Of a stretch of DNA of 64,000 nt, positions 10,127-20,015 are shown piece by piece. Source of the stretch: Thinopyrum elongatum (taxonomy: Eukaryota; Streptophyta; Magnoliopsida; Poales; Poaceae); assembly GCA_011799875.1 (NCBI GenBank), contig CM022299.1, forward strand, positions 351,956,526 through 352,020,525. Direction: 5' to 3'. The notes under the pieces were generated by a model. That model searched no databases and was not told the DNA's origin. It saw nothing but the letters and a program-made list of their open reading frames with translations. How positions within the stretch are numbered: position 1 is the first letter of the stretch; each line of letters starts with the position of its first letter. The position numbers were made by a program, and so were the translations under genes.

Positions 10127-11278
10127 CTAGGGCCACGGCTGGAAATAACCCTCTCCTCGGTACTCCGGAGGGTCCTGAGGGTTCCACTGGTTAGCGAGCT
10201 CTTGTGGCTCCCACTGATAAACAGGCTCCTGATAAGGATCAGGAACTGGTGCTGGCTCAGGCACAGGGGGTTGTGAAAGACCCCAAAATCTATAGATGTC
10301 CTCGGGCATAATAGTGTACCTACCTGAACGAATATCGAACAAGGAAGAAGCAGGCAAAGCAATAGTCTCACAAGTACCCTGACTAAATACTAGGTTGTAG
10401 AGCGTCTTGTCCTTATCTTTCTTAATAAAATCATGTGCTACCATACTAGCATAGTTCAAATATTTAGTGGGTAACAACATTTCGTCATTCTCATTAATCC
10501 TAATGGGTATCTCAAAATGTTTAGCGAGGCGAGAAGCATAGATACCTCCGAAGATGGGACCCTCTGTGCAGTTTGTGTTTAACCGACGAGCAACTATAGC
10601 GCCCAAACTAAAAGTTTTATCAGAATATAAAGCATGGCGCAAAATAGCAAGGTCAGGGGCACTAAGGCCTACACTGTCCCCACAACCAATCAAACATCTC
10701 CCAGCAAATAATGAATAATAGCGTAAAACAGGAAAATGTAAACTAGCCACTCTCGCTTCCGACACCCCTCTCTCTTCCTCCACAGTAGTTTCAGTAATAA
10801 AGTCCTCCACATCTCTAGGACGTGGTTCACTGACGCTGCCCTCATAAGGTATTTTGCAAACATTGCAAAAATCATAAAGTGACATTCGCTTAGGCACATC
10901 ATACAAGTGAAATTCTACCATAGGAGGATCTTCCCTAGAATGAAAGTGGAAATTCTGCACGAAGGTATTAGTGAGTAAGAGGTATTGGTCACACTTATCG
11001 TGGAGGAAGTCGGTGATGCCGGCATTCTCCGCCAAGAAATAGAAATCATCATAAATTCCGGCCGCCTTCAAGAATGCATCACTTGGCCATTCACACGGCC
11101 AAACCTCCGCGGTGCAAGGAAGATTATACTTGGGCTTCTTCTTCTCCTCACTTTCATTTTCCCCAGAGTTGCGGCTCGAAGAGCCCCTTAAGAACCTCCT
11201 TATCATGTCTTTTCTTTCCTTTGAAATTTTTAGTGACTCAAAATAAAAGTGAACCAAACTCAACAAGATTGATAGCAA
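10127..11278 (-). CDS. Intact 383-codon retrotransposon ORF, ATHILA ORF1-like
   Basis: Uninterrupted ORF downstream of gag and protease in the Sabrina-like element. It has a basic N-terminal part (KERKDMIRRFLRGSSSRNSG near residues 20-40) and a globular middle with motifs such as REDPPMVEFHLYDVPKRMSL (about residues 114-133) and RYYSLFAGRCLIGCGDSVGL (about 186-205). The C-terminus is rich in Pro, Gln and Trp (residues 335-383). It resembles the ORF1 proteins of Athila-type elements, whose function is unsettled. No protease, RT or integrase motif is visible, and no clear transmembrane segment apart from a hydrophobic first 14 residues. The true start may be the internal Met at about residue 25, before the RRFLRG stretch. 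It is the only long gene in the element without a frameshift, which may mean recent selection or simply chance. Family assignment is by memory. Confidence 0.65.
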   Translation of the reverse strand: MLSILLSLVHFYFESLKISKERKDMIRRFLRGSSSRNSGENESEEKKKPKYNLPCTAEVWPCEWPSDAFLKAAGIYDDFYFLAENAGITDFLHDKCDQYLLLTNTFVQNFHFHSREDPPMVEFHLYDVPKRMSLYDFCNVCKIPYEGSVSEPRPRDVEDFITETTVEEERGVSEARVASLHFPVLRYYSLFAGRCLIGCGDSVGLSAPDLAILRHALYSDKTFSLGAIVARRLNTNCTEGPIFGGIYASRLAKHFEIPIRINENDEMLLPTKYLNYASMVAHDFIKKDKDKTLYNLVFSQGTCETIALPASSLFDIRSGRYTIMPEDIYRFWGLSQPPVPEPAPVPDPYQEPVYQWEPQELANQWNPQDPPEYRGEGYFQPWP

Positions 11279-11601
11279 CTACTCCAAAAGTGTCTAGAGG
11301 CTATACCATGCAACAAAACTACTTTGAACCATATAAATTTGACATGCAAGCTCAAGAACATGGTCACCACAGCAGCAAAAATTTGCAATATTTAAAGCAC
11401 TAGAACAAAAACTAATTGGACCATTGGAGGAGTCACATACCAATGAACAATCCCCCAAAATAGTTTTGCAAATGGAGCTTTGAGCAAGGAAATCGAAAAT
11501 GGCAGCAAGATGAGCTAGAACACCGGTTTGAGCAATGGTGGGATTTTTTATGGAGGAAGATGAAGTGAATGAGTGCTGGCATAAGTGAGGGGGACCCACA
11601 T

Positions 11602-11800
11602 GGGACCCACAAGCCTGCTAGGAGCGCCCAGGGGGTGGGCGCGCCCTGTGGGCTTGTGGCCCACTGGTGCAACCCCCTGATGTGTGTTCAGTGCCAAAAA
11701 TTCTTAAATATTCTGAAAAAAATCATACTAAATTTTCAGGGCATTTGGAGAACTTTTATTTTTTGGACATTTTTTATTCCACGGATAATTCAAAAAACAG
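11602..11800 (-). promoter_or_regulatory. LTR-like segment upstream of the 383-codon ORF
   Basis: This spacer aligns with the LTR around 7770-7920. Shared words are CCCACAAGCCTGC, GGGGGTGGGCGCGCCC, GGGCTTGTGGCC and, after a gap, AAATTCTCAGG / AAATTTTCAGG followed by CTTTTATTT / GTTTTATTT. In the LTR this segment spans the TATA box and transcription-start side. Here a TATTTAAG lies at the equivalent place on the minus strand. It sits 320-520 bases before the ORF start, so it could be an internal promoter or a leftover of an LTR rearrangement. The rest of 11279-11985 shows nothing. Confidence 0.45.
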
Positions 11801-11985
11801 GAAAATAATAACATTTTTGCTTTATTTACTCTAAATAACATAAGGTAAAAGTTGGGTATAGAAGGTTGTGTTTACTAAATTCATCCATCTCATGCCCATC
11901 AAAAGGAATCCATTAACAAGGTTGATCAAGTCTTATTAACAAACTTCTTCCGAATGACATGAAACCAGAGAATTTTTGTATAGCA

Positions 11986-12753
11986 CTAGGTTACCTCAAC
12001 GGGGATATGCATGTCCCCAACAATAAGAATATCATATTTCTTTTTGACAGTATGAAGAGGGAATTCAAAACCTCCAATGGTAATTGTTGAAAATTTTCCA
12101 ATAGAATTGATACTATTCACTTGAGGTTGTTTCTTCGGAAAGTGTACCGTATGCTCATTACCATTAACATGAAAAGTGACATTGCCCTTGTTGCAATCAA
12201 TAACAGCTCCTACAGTATTCAAAAATGGTCTACCAAGGATGATCGACATACTGTCGTCCTCGGGTATATAAAGAATAACAAAGTCCGTTGAAATAGTAAC
12301 ATTTGCAACTACGACAGGTACATCCTCACAAATACCGATGGGTATAGCAGTTGATTTATCAGCCATTTGCAAAGAGACTTCAGTTGGTGTCAACTTATTC
12401 AAATCAAGTCTACGATATAAAGAGAAAGGCATAACACTAACACCGGCTCCAAGATCACATAAAGCAGTTTTAACATAGTTTCTTTTAATGGAGCATGGTA
12501 TAGTTGGTATTCCTGGATCTCCTAGTTTCTTTGGTATTCCACCTTTAAATGTGTAATTAGCGAGCATGGTGGAAATTTCAGCTTCTGGTATCTTTCTTTT
12601 ATTAGTAACAATATCTTTCATATACTTAGCATAATGAGACATTTTCAGAATATCAATCAAACGCATACGCAAAAAGACAGGTCTAAGCATTTCAACAAAG
12701 CGATCAAAATCCTCATCATCCTTTTTGTTGGATGGTTTAGGAGGAAAGGGCAT
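11986..12753 (-). CDS. Retropepsin-like aspartic protease, 255 codons
   Basis: Aspartic protease of the Ty3/gypsy polyprotein, cleaving Gag in the particle. The active-site loop is ALCDLGAGVSVMP (about residue 95), a D-L-G-A variant of the usual D-[ST]-G-A that is common in this plant group. It is followed by the second-lobe motif ILGRPFLNTVGAVID (about residue 172). The ORF is in a different frame from the upstream gag and overlaps it by 97 bases. The amino acids at the overlap suggest a frameshift joined the two originally. Downstream there is no RT, so the polyprotein ends here. Confidence 0.75.
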   Translation of the reverse strand: MPFPPKPSNKKDDEDFDRFVEMLRPVFLRMRLIDILKMSHYAKYMKDIVTNKRKIPEAEISTMLANYTFKGGIPKKLGDPGIPTIPCSIKRNYVKTALCDLGAGVSVMPFSLYRRLDLNKLTPTEVSLQMADKSTAIPIGICEDVPVVVANVTISTDFVILYIPEDDSMSIILGRPFLNTVGAVIDCNKGNVTFHVNGNEHTVHFPKKQPQVNSINSIGKFSTITIGGFEFPLHTVKKKYDILIVGDMHIPVEVT

Positions 12754-14754
12754 GGGTTTCTGAACCCATGGTTCTCTTTCTTTACCATGTTTCCTAGCAA
12801 CAAAGTCTCTTTATCATATCTTTTATTCTTAGGTTGTGGTTTATCAAGATCAATAGCAGGTTCTATCTCCACATCATTATCCTTACTAGGTTGAGCATCA
12901 ACATGAACATCATCATTAACATTATCACTAGGTTCATGTTCATCACCAGATTGTGTTTCAGCATCAGAAATAGAAATATCATTTGGATTCTTAGGTGTGT
13001 CTACAATAGGTTCACTAGAAGCATGCAAAGTCCTATCATCATTCTTTTTCTTTTTATTATTAGAAGGACTAGGCGCATCAGTATTAACTCTCTGAGAATC
13101 TTTTTCAACTCTCCTAGGATGGCCCTCAGGATACAAAGGTTCCTGAGTCATTTTACCACCTCTAGTCATAACTCTAACAGCATTATCATTCGTTTTATTG
13201 TTCATCTCATTAAGCAAATCATTTTTTGCCTTGAGTACTTGTTCTACTTGAGTTTTTACCATGGAAGCATGTTTACTAATAATCTTGAGATCATTGATAG
13301 TTCTACACATATAGTCACCCAAGCAATCAAGCATATAAGCATTACGTTTCAATTGTCTACTAACATAAGCATTGAAGTTTTCTTGTTTAACAATAAAGTT
13401 ATCAAATTCATCCAAGCATTGACCAGCAGACTTATTATGAGGAATATCACCTTCATCAAATCTATAGAGAGAATTTACCTCTACTACCTGTGTCGGAGTA
13501 TTAAGACCATGTATTTCTTTGATGGGTGGTGAAGTCTTAACGTCTTCAGCTTTAATACCCTTTTCTTTCATAGATTTCTTTGCCTCTTGCATATCTTCAG
13601 GACTGAGAAATAGAATACCTCTTTTCTTCGGAGTTGGCTTAGGAGGTGGTTCGGGAAGAGTCCAATCATTATCATTACTCAGTATATTATTCAATAGTAA
13701 TTCAGCTTGTTCAACAGTTCGTTCCCTGAAAACACAACCAGCACAACTATCTAGGTGGTCCCTAGAAGCATCGGTTAGTCCATTATAAAAGATATCAAGT
13801 ATTTCATTTTTCTTGAGAGGATGATCAGGAAAAGCATTAAGTAATTGGACAAGCCTTCCCCAAGCTTGTGGGAGACTCTCTTCTTCAATTTGCACAAAGT
13901 TAAATATTTCCTGTAAAGCAGCTTGTTTCTTATGAGCAGGAAAATATTTTTCAGAGAAGTAATATATCATATCTTGGGGACTACGCACACAACCAGGAGC
14001 AAGAGAATTAAACCATATCTTAGCATCACCCTTTAATGTGAAAGGAAACAACTTAATAATATAATAATAGTGAATTTTTTCCTCATGAGCAAATAGGGTG
14101 GCTATATCATTTAATTTAGTGAGATGTGCCACAACAGTTTCAGATTCATAGCCATGGAAAGGATCAGATTCAACCAAAGTAATTAACTCAGGATCAACAG
14201 AGAATTCATAATCCTTATTAGTAACACAGATAGGTGAAGTAGCAAACTTAGGATCATATTGCATTCTAGTGTTCAAAGATTTTTCTTTCCACTTGCATAA
14301 TAATTTCTTAAGGTCATCTCTATCCTTACAAGCAAGAAAGTCCCTAGCTACCTCTCCATCCATAACATAACCCTCAGGTATAATAGGCAATTCATATCTA
14401 GGAGAGCTAGGTCTAGCAGGTGTTTCAAAGTTTTCAGTTTCAATAATTTCATCAGTTTCAGAAATATCATAAGTTTCATCATTCTCAATATCTTTAGCTC
14501 TAGCAAGTTGTTCATCAAGAAATTCACCCAGTGGCACAGTATTATCAAGCATAGTAGTAGCATCATAAGCATCATTCATAGCAAGAAGTAGCATCATCAA
14601 TTACTTGCGACATATTAGGATTACTAGCAGGTGGTGGTATCGCAAGCTTACTCAAAACAAAATATGAATCAAGTGCAGAGCTAGATGGCAGTTCCTTACC
14701 TCCCCTCGTAGTAGAGGGATAAATCTTGGTTCTTGGATCTTTCGGATTCTTCAT
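12657..14754 (-). pseudogene. gag of the Sabrina-like element
   Basis: Retrotransposon gag capsid gene. The likely start is the ATG at 14754-14752 (MKNPKDPRTKIYPST), but one frameshift near 14595 moves it into the long frame 14600-12657. The capsid core is recognisable: HLTKLNDIATLFAHEEK, FPFTLKGDAKIWFNSLAPG, and SLPQAWGRLVQLLNAFPDHP. The C-terminal part is acidic and Asn/Asp-rich. I see no CCHC zinc knuckle. The last 35 codons are out of frame relative to the protease ORF, so a second frameshift lies near 12760. Capsid proteins of this type assemble the virus-like particle in the cytoplasm. Long plus-strand ORFs across this interval are shadows. Confidence 0.75.
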
Positions 14755-14803
14755 AGTGATAAATAGATATAAATCCCAAGTGACCCAGAAAATGGAGCTA
14801 TGC

Positions 14804-14821
14804 TCCCCGACAACGGCGCCA
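14804..14821 (-). other. Primer-binding site of the Sabrina-like element
   Basis: Minus-strand TGGCGCCGTTGTCGGGGA begins 11 bases after the 5' LTR end. This type of PBS is used by many plant Athila/Tat-related gypsy elements. I believe it matches an Asp-tRNA 3' end, but this was not checked. Confidence 0.8.
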
Positions 14822-14832
14822 GAAAAAGGTCT

Positions 14833-16235
14833 TGATAACCAACAAGTATAGGGGATCGCAACAGTTTTCGAGGGTAGAGTATTCAACCCAAATTTATTGA
14901 TTCAACACAAGGGGAGCCAAAGAATATTCTTGAGTATTAGCAGCTGAGTTGTCAATTCAACCACACCTGAAAGACTTAATATCTGCAGCAAAGTTTTTAG
15001 TAGCAAAGTAGTATGGAAGTAACAGTAACGGTGGCAAAAGTAACAGTAGCAGTTTTGTAGTGATTGTAACAGTGGCAACGGCAAAGTAACTAAGCAAAGA
15101 TTAATATGTGAAAAGCTCATAGGCAATGGATCGACAATGATAATTATGTCGGATGATATTCATCATGTAGCAGTTATAACATAGGGTGACACAGAACTAG
15201 CTCCAATTCATCAATATAATGTAGGCATATATTCCGTATATAGTCATACATGCTTATGGAAAAGAACTTGCATCACATCTTTTGTCCTACCCTCCCATGG
15301 CAGCGGGGTCCTAATGGAAACTAAGGGATATTAAGGCCTCCTTTTAATAGAGAACCGGACCAAAGCATTAGCACTTAGTGAATACATGAACTCCTCAAAC
15401 TACGGTAATCACTGGAAAGAATCCCAATTATTGTCACCTTGGGGTATGCGGATCATAACACGTAATAGGTGTCTACAACTTGCAAGATAGGATCAAGAAC
15501 ACGAATATATTCATGAAAACATAATAGGTTCAGATCTGAAATCATGGCACTCGGGCCCTGGTGACAAGCATTAAGCATAGCAAAGTCATAGCAACATCAA
15601 TCTCAGAACATAGTGGGTACTAGGGATCAAACCCTAACAAAACTAACTTGATTACATGATAAATCTCATCCAACCCATCACCGTCCAGCAAGCCTACAAA
15701 GAGATTACTCACGCACGACAGTGAGCATCATGAAATTGGTGATGGAGGAAGGTTGGTGATGATGATGGCGATGAATCCCCCTCTCCGGGGCCCCGAACGG
15801 ACTCCAGATCTGCCCTCCCGATGAAGAACAGGAGGTGGCGGCGGCTCCATATCGTAAAACGCGATGAACTCTTCTCCCTGATTTTTTCTCCCCGAATAGG
15901 GTTATATGGAGTTGGAGTTGAGGTCGGAGGGGCTCCAGGGGACCCACAAGCCTGCAGGGCGCGTCCCAGGGGGGTGGGCGCGCCCCCAGGGCTTGGGGCC
16001 TCTAGGTGGCCCCCCTCTGGATAATTCTTGCGCCAGTATTTTTTATATATTCTAAAAATATTCTCCGTAAATTTTCAGGTCAGTCCGGTAACTTTTATTT
16101 CTGCACAAAAATAACACCATGGCAATTCTGCTAAAAACAGCGTCAGTCCGGGTTAGTTCCATTCAAATCATGCAAATTAGAGTCCAAAACAAGGGCAAAA
16201 GAGTTTGGAAAAGTAGATACGATGGAGACGTATCA
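14833..16235 (-). mobile_element. Sabrina-like 5' LTR
   Basis: 1403 bases, the same length as the other copy, plus-strand start TGATAACCAACAAG. It is followed on the minus strand by the PBS. Its plus-strand right end abuts the target duplication GAAGG (16236-16240). Confidence 0.9.
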
Positions 16236-16920
16236 GAAGGCTGCGGCTATAAATAGCCACCCCGCACTGGCGTTGTCCGGTGGCTGCTCCTTTTGATTGT
16301 GAGAAGCTTGTTGAGCAACCCCCTCTCCTGAGTGATTTGAGTTTAAAATCCACCGAGAAAACCCCTAGAGCCAAAAAATTAGATAGTGGTTCAGCATCAC
16401 TCGAATCTAAGTCCAGTACGCTCGACCTATTACTCTTGAGAGCTGCAAACTCTCTAGACGGTTAGGTGTCAATTACTTCAGAGACCAAGAGTAATTGTGG
16501 TTCTCGAAGAAGAAGTATGTAAAGGTTCGGAGATAGCCTCAAGTATCTACCACGAGTGATCGACATTGGTTGACGAACCAATTGTCGAGGAGAATAGGGC
16601 GAAAAGAGTTTATCTTCCGTGTTAAGTCACAACCCTCCAACCAGACATAGTTCTCGTGCAGAAGGACGAACTGGTCTACCAAATCCCTTGTCGCCATCGA
16701 GCATCACTGGTCACATCTGCCCCACCTCTTTACATTCGAACAGTTTCAATCATGTGATTTGTCTCGATGCATGCTTTTAGTTTCCATTCGTTAGATTGTA
16801 TTCGCTCGCTGCACACTGTTTTCATTCGTTCCGCTGCTGGGTTCCGAGAGTTTTGATATTTCTGAAGAAATTTTAAAACTCCCATTCACCCCCCTCTCGT
16901 AGACATACTTCGTTCCTACA
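16236..16920 (+). mobile_element. Copia 5' LTR, right segment (TATA box to LTR end)
   Basis: Continues the copia LTR after the gypsy insertion and ends ...TTCGTTCCTACA. Together with 6046-6659 (minus the 5-bp duplication) it makes about 1294 bases. The 3' LTR is 22 bases longer because of a small tandem duplication. Confidence 0.9.
16245..16258 (+). promoter_or_regulatory. Copia LTR TATA box, 5' LTR copy
   Basis: GGCTATAAATAGCC, a near-palindromic TATA motif, found again at 54794-54807 in the 3' LTR. The Sabrina-like insertion ends only ten bases upstream, so the U3 enhancer region of this LTR now lies 9.6 kb away. Confidence 0.8.
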
Positions 16921-16922
16921 AT

Positions 16923-16934
16923 TGGTATCAGAGC
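16923..16934 (+). other. Copia primer-binding site (initiator Met-tRNA)
   Basis: TGGTATCAGAGC, two bases after the 5' LTR end. This is the standard iMet-tRNA primer site of plant copia elements. Confidence 0.9.
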
Positions 16935-16986
16935 AAGGTACTCCTTGACTCTGCTCATTTTGGTCTAACCACCTTGGAGTTTAAGT

Positions 16987-18104
16987 ATGTCTTCTGTGAG
17001 CTACAAGTCGCATCTCAAGATTCCCATCTTTGATGGGACGGACTATCCCTTCTGGAAAGAGAAGATGAAGATCCGTCTCCAAGCTATTGATGATGATATG
17101 TGGAACGTGGTGCAGAATAAATTCATGGTTGAAGTGCTTCAGGTCCCCACTGACCTCGAGAAGAAACTCATTCAGATGGACTCTCAAGCCAAAGATGAAA
17201 TTCGTGGCCATCTCTCTTGTGATCAACTTCTTTTCTATCGCCAGTGTGAAACTGCTAAGGAATTATGGGACATTCTTGAAAAGATAAATGGGGGTGTTTC
17301 AACTCAGAAAAAAGCTCACATTGATACTCTTCGGGCAAAGTTCAATCGGTTCAAGCGAATCGAAAATGAAAGTTGTGAGCAAACTTACGATCGTCCGAGT
17401 GACATTGCAAACGAGCTGCAAGGTCTTGGTGTGAAAGACATCACCGGTCACGAAGTTGTGAAGAAATTGCTCAGATCTATTGACAGCTCATTCGACACAC
17501 TAGTATTGATGATTAGGGAACGAGCCAATTTCAAAGTTCCCGACTCTGCTGACATCATGGAAAGGCTAAACACCCATGAGGAACAAGAAGAAGAAAAGAG
17601 AGATCTCTATGGCTCAAGTCACCGCAAAAGTCATGCTCTCAAGGCTATGGCTAATCTTCCTCATAAGGAAATGCCAAAGAAGATTCAGATGACCTAGAAA
17701 GGATCAGCAAAATCTCGCATTAATCACGAAAAGATTCTAGCGCCTTCACAGGAAGGACCAGTTTCAGAAGAAAGGATCCAGCAACTCTGGCGGTTCAAAA
17801 TCTTCATCAAAACCTACTGGAGATTACACCTGCTTCAAGTGCAAAAAGTCAGGACATTTCATTTCAGACTGCCCACTCTGGGAAGCTGAAATCCGTGCCA
17901 GTGGAAGATATGATTCCGGAAACTACCATGGCAAAGGCAAGAGCAAGAATTACGCTCCGATGATGAGAAGAAAACGAAGGAGTTCTTCAAGAAGAAGGAC
18001 AACTCCGCCTCCAAGTCTTCGTCAAGATCTTCAGGAATCCCTCCAAGTCCTCCTCCAACCACAAGAATACCTCTTGCAAGGCCAAGGCGTACATCGACAA
18101 GGAG
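16987..18104 (+). pseudogene. Copia gag (UBN2-type capsid) with zinc knuckle
   Basis: The ORF 16987-17697 begins MSSVSYKSHLKIPIFDGTDY and carries copia gag motifs (PFWKEKMKIRLQAIDDDMW; KELWDILEKINGG; QTYDRPSDIANELQGLGV). It stops at TAG 17695-17697. Beyond a frameshift, a CCHC zinc knuckle (CFKCKKSGHFISDC, 17831-17872) is still readable in another frame, followed by a Lys/Ser-rich basic stretch. Gag forms the particle and the knuckle binds the RNA genome. The start is set by the leader position 50-60 bases after the PBS. Stop and frameshifts make it non-functional. Confidence 0.85.
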
Positions 18105-19419
18105 ATGGACTCCGATGAAGAAGAGTCATCTGACTCTGAAGAAGCTGGTGAATCCAATGAGGATTCTGACTCCGGCATGGCTGGTATAGCATGTGCCTCC
18201 ACACCTGCATCAAGCTTCTTCAAGAATCGTTCAAGCGACGATGAATCTCCTGCCTACTGCTTCATGGCCAAAGCCTCGAAAGAAAAGGTATCCTCCAAAC
18301 ATCACAAGGTTCACTCCAGTGATCAATATTCTTCGGATGAGGATGACCATGCTAAACTGATCAAAATTGCTAATATTCAACAAAATTCTCTTGAGAAAAT
18401 TGAGAAAACCCTCAGGAAATTTGAAGGGTTATTGGTTGAGGAGATGGAGAAAAATCAGTCATTGAGAAGAGCATTCCGCTCTCAAGTCATGAATGGAAGA
18501 ACTATCAAATCGTCATGATTTTCTCTCGTCGACTACGAGAGATTGACTTATGATTACCTGAAAAGGAAACAGGAACTCGAGACGCTGAGAGAGGCTAATG
18601 ATGACTTGATCAGGGAAAATTCTCTTCTCACCCAACAACTCAAAGAGAAACCTGAAGTGTTTGTACCACCTTGCTTAAAATGCCTTGAACGCAGCAATGC
18701 TGAATCAAATGTTGAATCTTCTGTGAATGCTAACCCCTCTGTCGAACAAAATGGTTCTGTGTCTGATGAGAATGCTAGGTTGAAGGATCTTATTCCGACA
18801 GGAATATTCAAATCTCTCAAAGGGCATCAAACCCTTTGTGATGTTCTGAAGAAATCCATTCTTCATAAAAAATCCCAGGAAAGAAGGTATCAGTTTCGAA
18901 AGGAAACTGAATGAAAATGGCTCCTACTGGGAACCTGATCAATATCCTCGCACTATGTGGGTGCCTGTCGAGAGCAAAACGCTCGATCCAGCTCTACTTT
19001 CGGGATATGACTCTCCTATCCCTGAATATTCTCATGATGTTTCTCTAGAAAACTATAAGCTGTTCAAAAACCAACGTGGTCAGACTGTTGCTTGCTATGT
19101 TGGACCTAACAGCAGGAATGGCCCCCCAAAGGAAGCTATCTGGGTGCCCAGGAAAACTATCGAAGCATTGCCTATTACTACTGTACTAACCATGCAGGCA
19201 GAAAATGCTCGTTACTTCCTTAAGAAAGTTCGACAGAATGAGTACATGCATACCTCATTCAAACACTATACTCATTCGGCTGGAAAAAGTTTCAATGCCT
19301 ATTCTTTCGATTATGCTCGCACTTCTTCGAGTAACAATTATGGTTACCGAAAGAAATCATATCCTGCTTGCTCTATTGTTTCAAAGCCACCTGCAAAGTG
19401 GGTGGTTAAGAAAGCCTAA
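18105..19419 (+). pseudogene. C-terminal gag extension of the Sirevirus, coiled-coil rich
   Basis: Three consecutive broken ORFs. 18105-18518 is acidic (DSDEEESSDSEEAGESNEDS) then helical (KIEKTLRKFEGLLVEEMEKN). 18543-18914 holds a coiled coil (LKRKQELETLREANDDLIRE) and a CLKC motif. 18955-19419 is basic and Tyr/Ser-rich near its end. Sirevirus gag proteins are unusually long, with a coiled coil after the zinc knuckle, and this matches. Stops separate the pieces (about 18516, 18912, 19417). Confidence 0.65.
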
Positions 19420-19460
19420 TACTTCTGCAGGACTATGTCTCCGGGTGTACCGAATGGATA

Positions 19461-20015
19461 ATGGATAGTGGATGCACTAGTCATATGACCGGAGACAAGT
19501 CATTGTTTGTCGACCCCAACTTAACTGCTTCATCTCAGAAGTATATTACTTTTGGCGACAACAACAAAGGAAAGGTAATTGGGTTAGGTAAAATTGCTAT
19601 ATCCAAAGATGAGAACATTGATGATGTTTTACTTGTTCCATCTCTTGGATTCAATCTCATGCCAGTTGGCAAGTTTTGTGATCTAGGCATGCTAGTTCTA
19701 TTTTCTATATCCAAATGCATCGTCTTTATGGCCCCTGACAATTCCTTCGTCTTTGAGGGAAATAGAAAAGGTGATTTGTATATTGTGGATTTTTCTAAGG
19801 GTCCCTCAGTCCAAACTTGTTTGCTTGCAAAAGCAACTGAAGGATGGCTGTGGCACCGAAGACTTGGCCATGCAGGTATGAAAAATTTGCAGACTCTCAT
19901 GAAGAAAAATCATCTGTGTGGTATTCCTGATATAAAATTTGACAAGGATCGTCTCTGTGGTGCATGTGAGGTCAGTAAATTGGCCAAGAAGCATCATTCA
20001 TCAAAGATGTCATGA
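19461..20015 (+). pseudogene. Copia aspartic protease and GAG-pre-integrase domain
   Basis: Starts with the retropepsin active site DSGCTSHMTGDKSLF (residues 2-16) and the flap-region motif DDVLLVPSLGFNLM. The HHCC zinc-binding pre-integrase domain follows (LWHRRLGHAGMKNLQTLM, then LCGACEVSKLAKKHH at the end). The ORF ends at a TGA just after KMS and overlaps the next ORF by four bases in another frame, so one frameshift splits the polyprotein. The protease motif itself looks intact. Confidence 0.85.

Larger units (their letters stand above)
6660..16235 (-). mobile_element. Non-autonomous Ty3/gypsy retrotransposon, Sabrina-like
   Basis: 9576 bases, flanked by a perfect 5-bp duplication GAAGG. 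Both LTRs are exactly 1403 bases (minus-strand ends TGATACGTCTCC...GGTTATCA). On the minus strand the order is LTR, PBS, gag, aspartic protease, an LTR-like spacer, a 383-codon ORF, about 2 kb non-coding, PPT, LTR. No reverse transcriptase, RNase H or integrase is present, so it must be mobilised in trans. LTR divergence, counted by eye, is about 13 substitutions in 345 bases, less than in the host copia element, which agrees with insertion order. The name Sabrina is recalled from LTR sequence. Confidence 0.85.

Noticed and set aside
12834..13532. 232-codon plus-strand ORF rich in Ile/Arg/Ser
   Set aside because: Antisense shadow of the gag gene of the Sabrina-like element.
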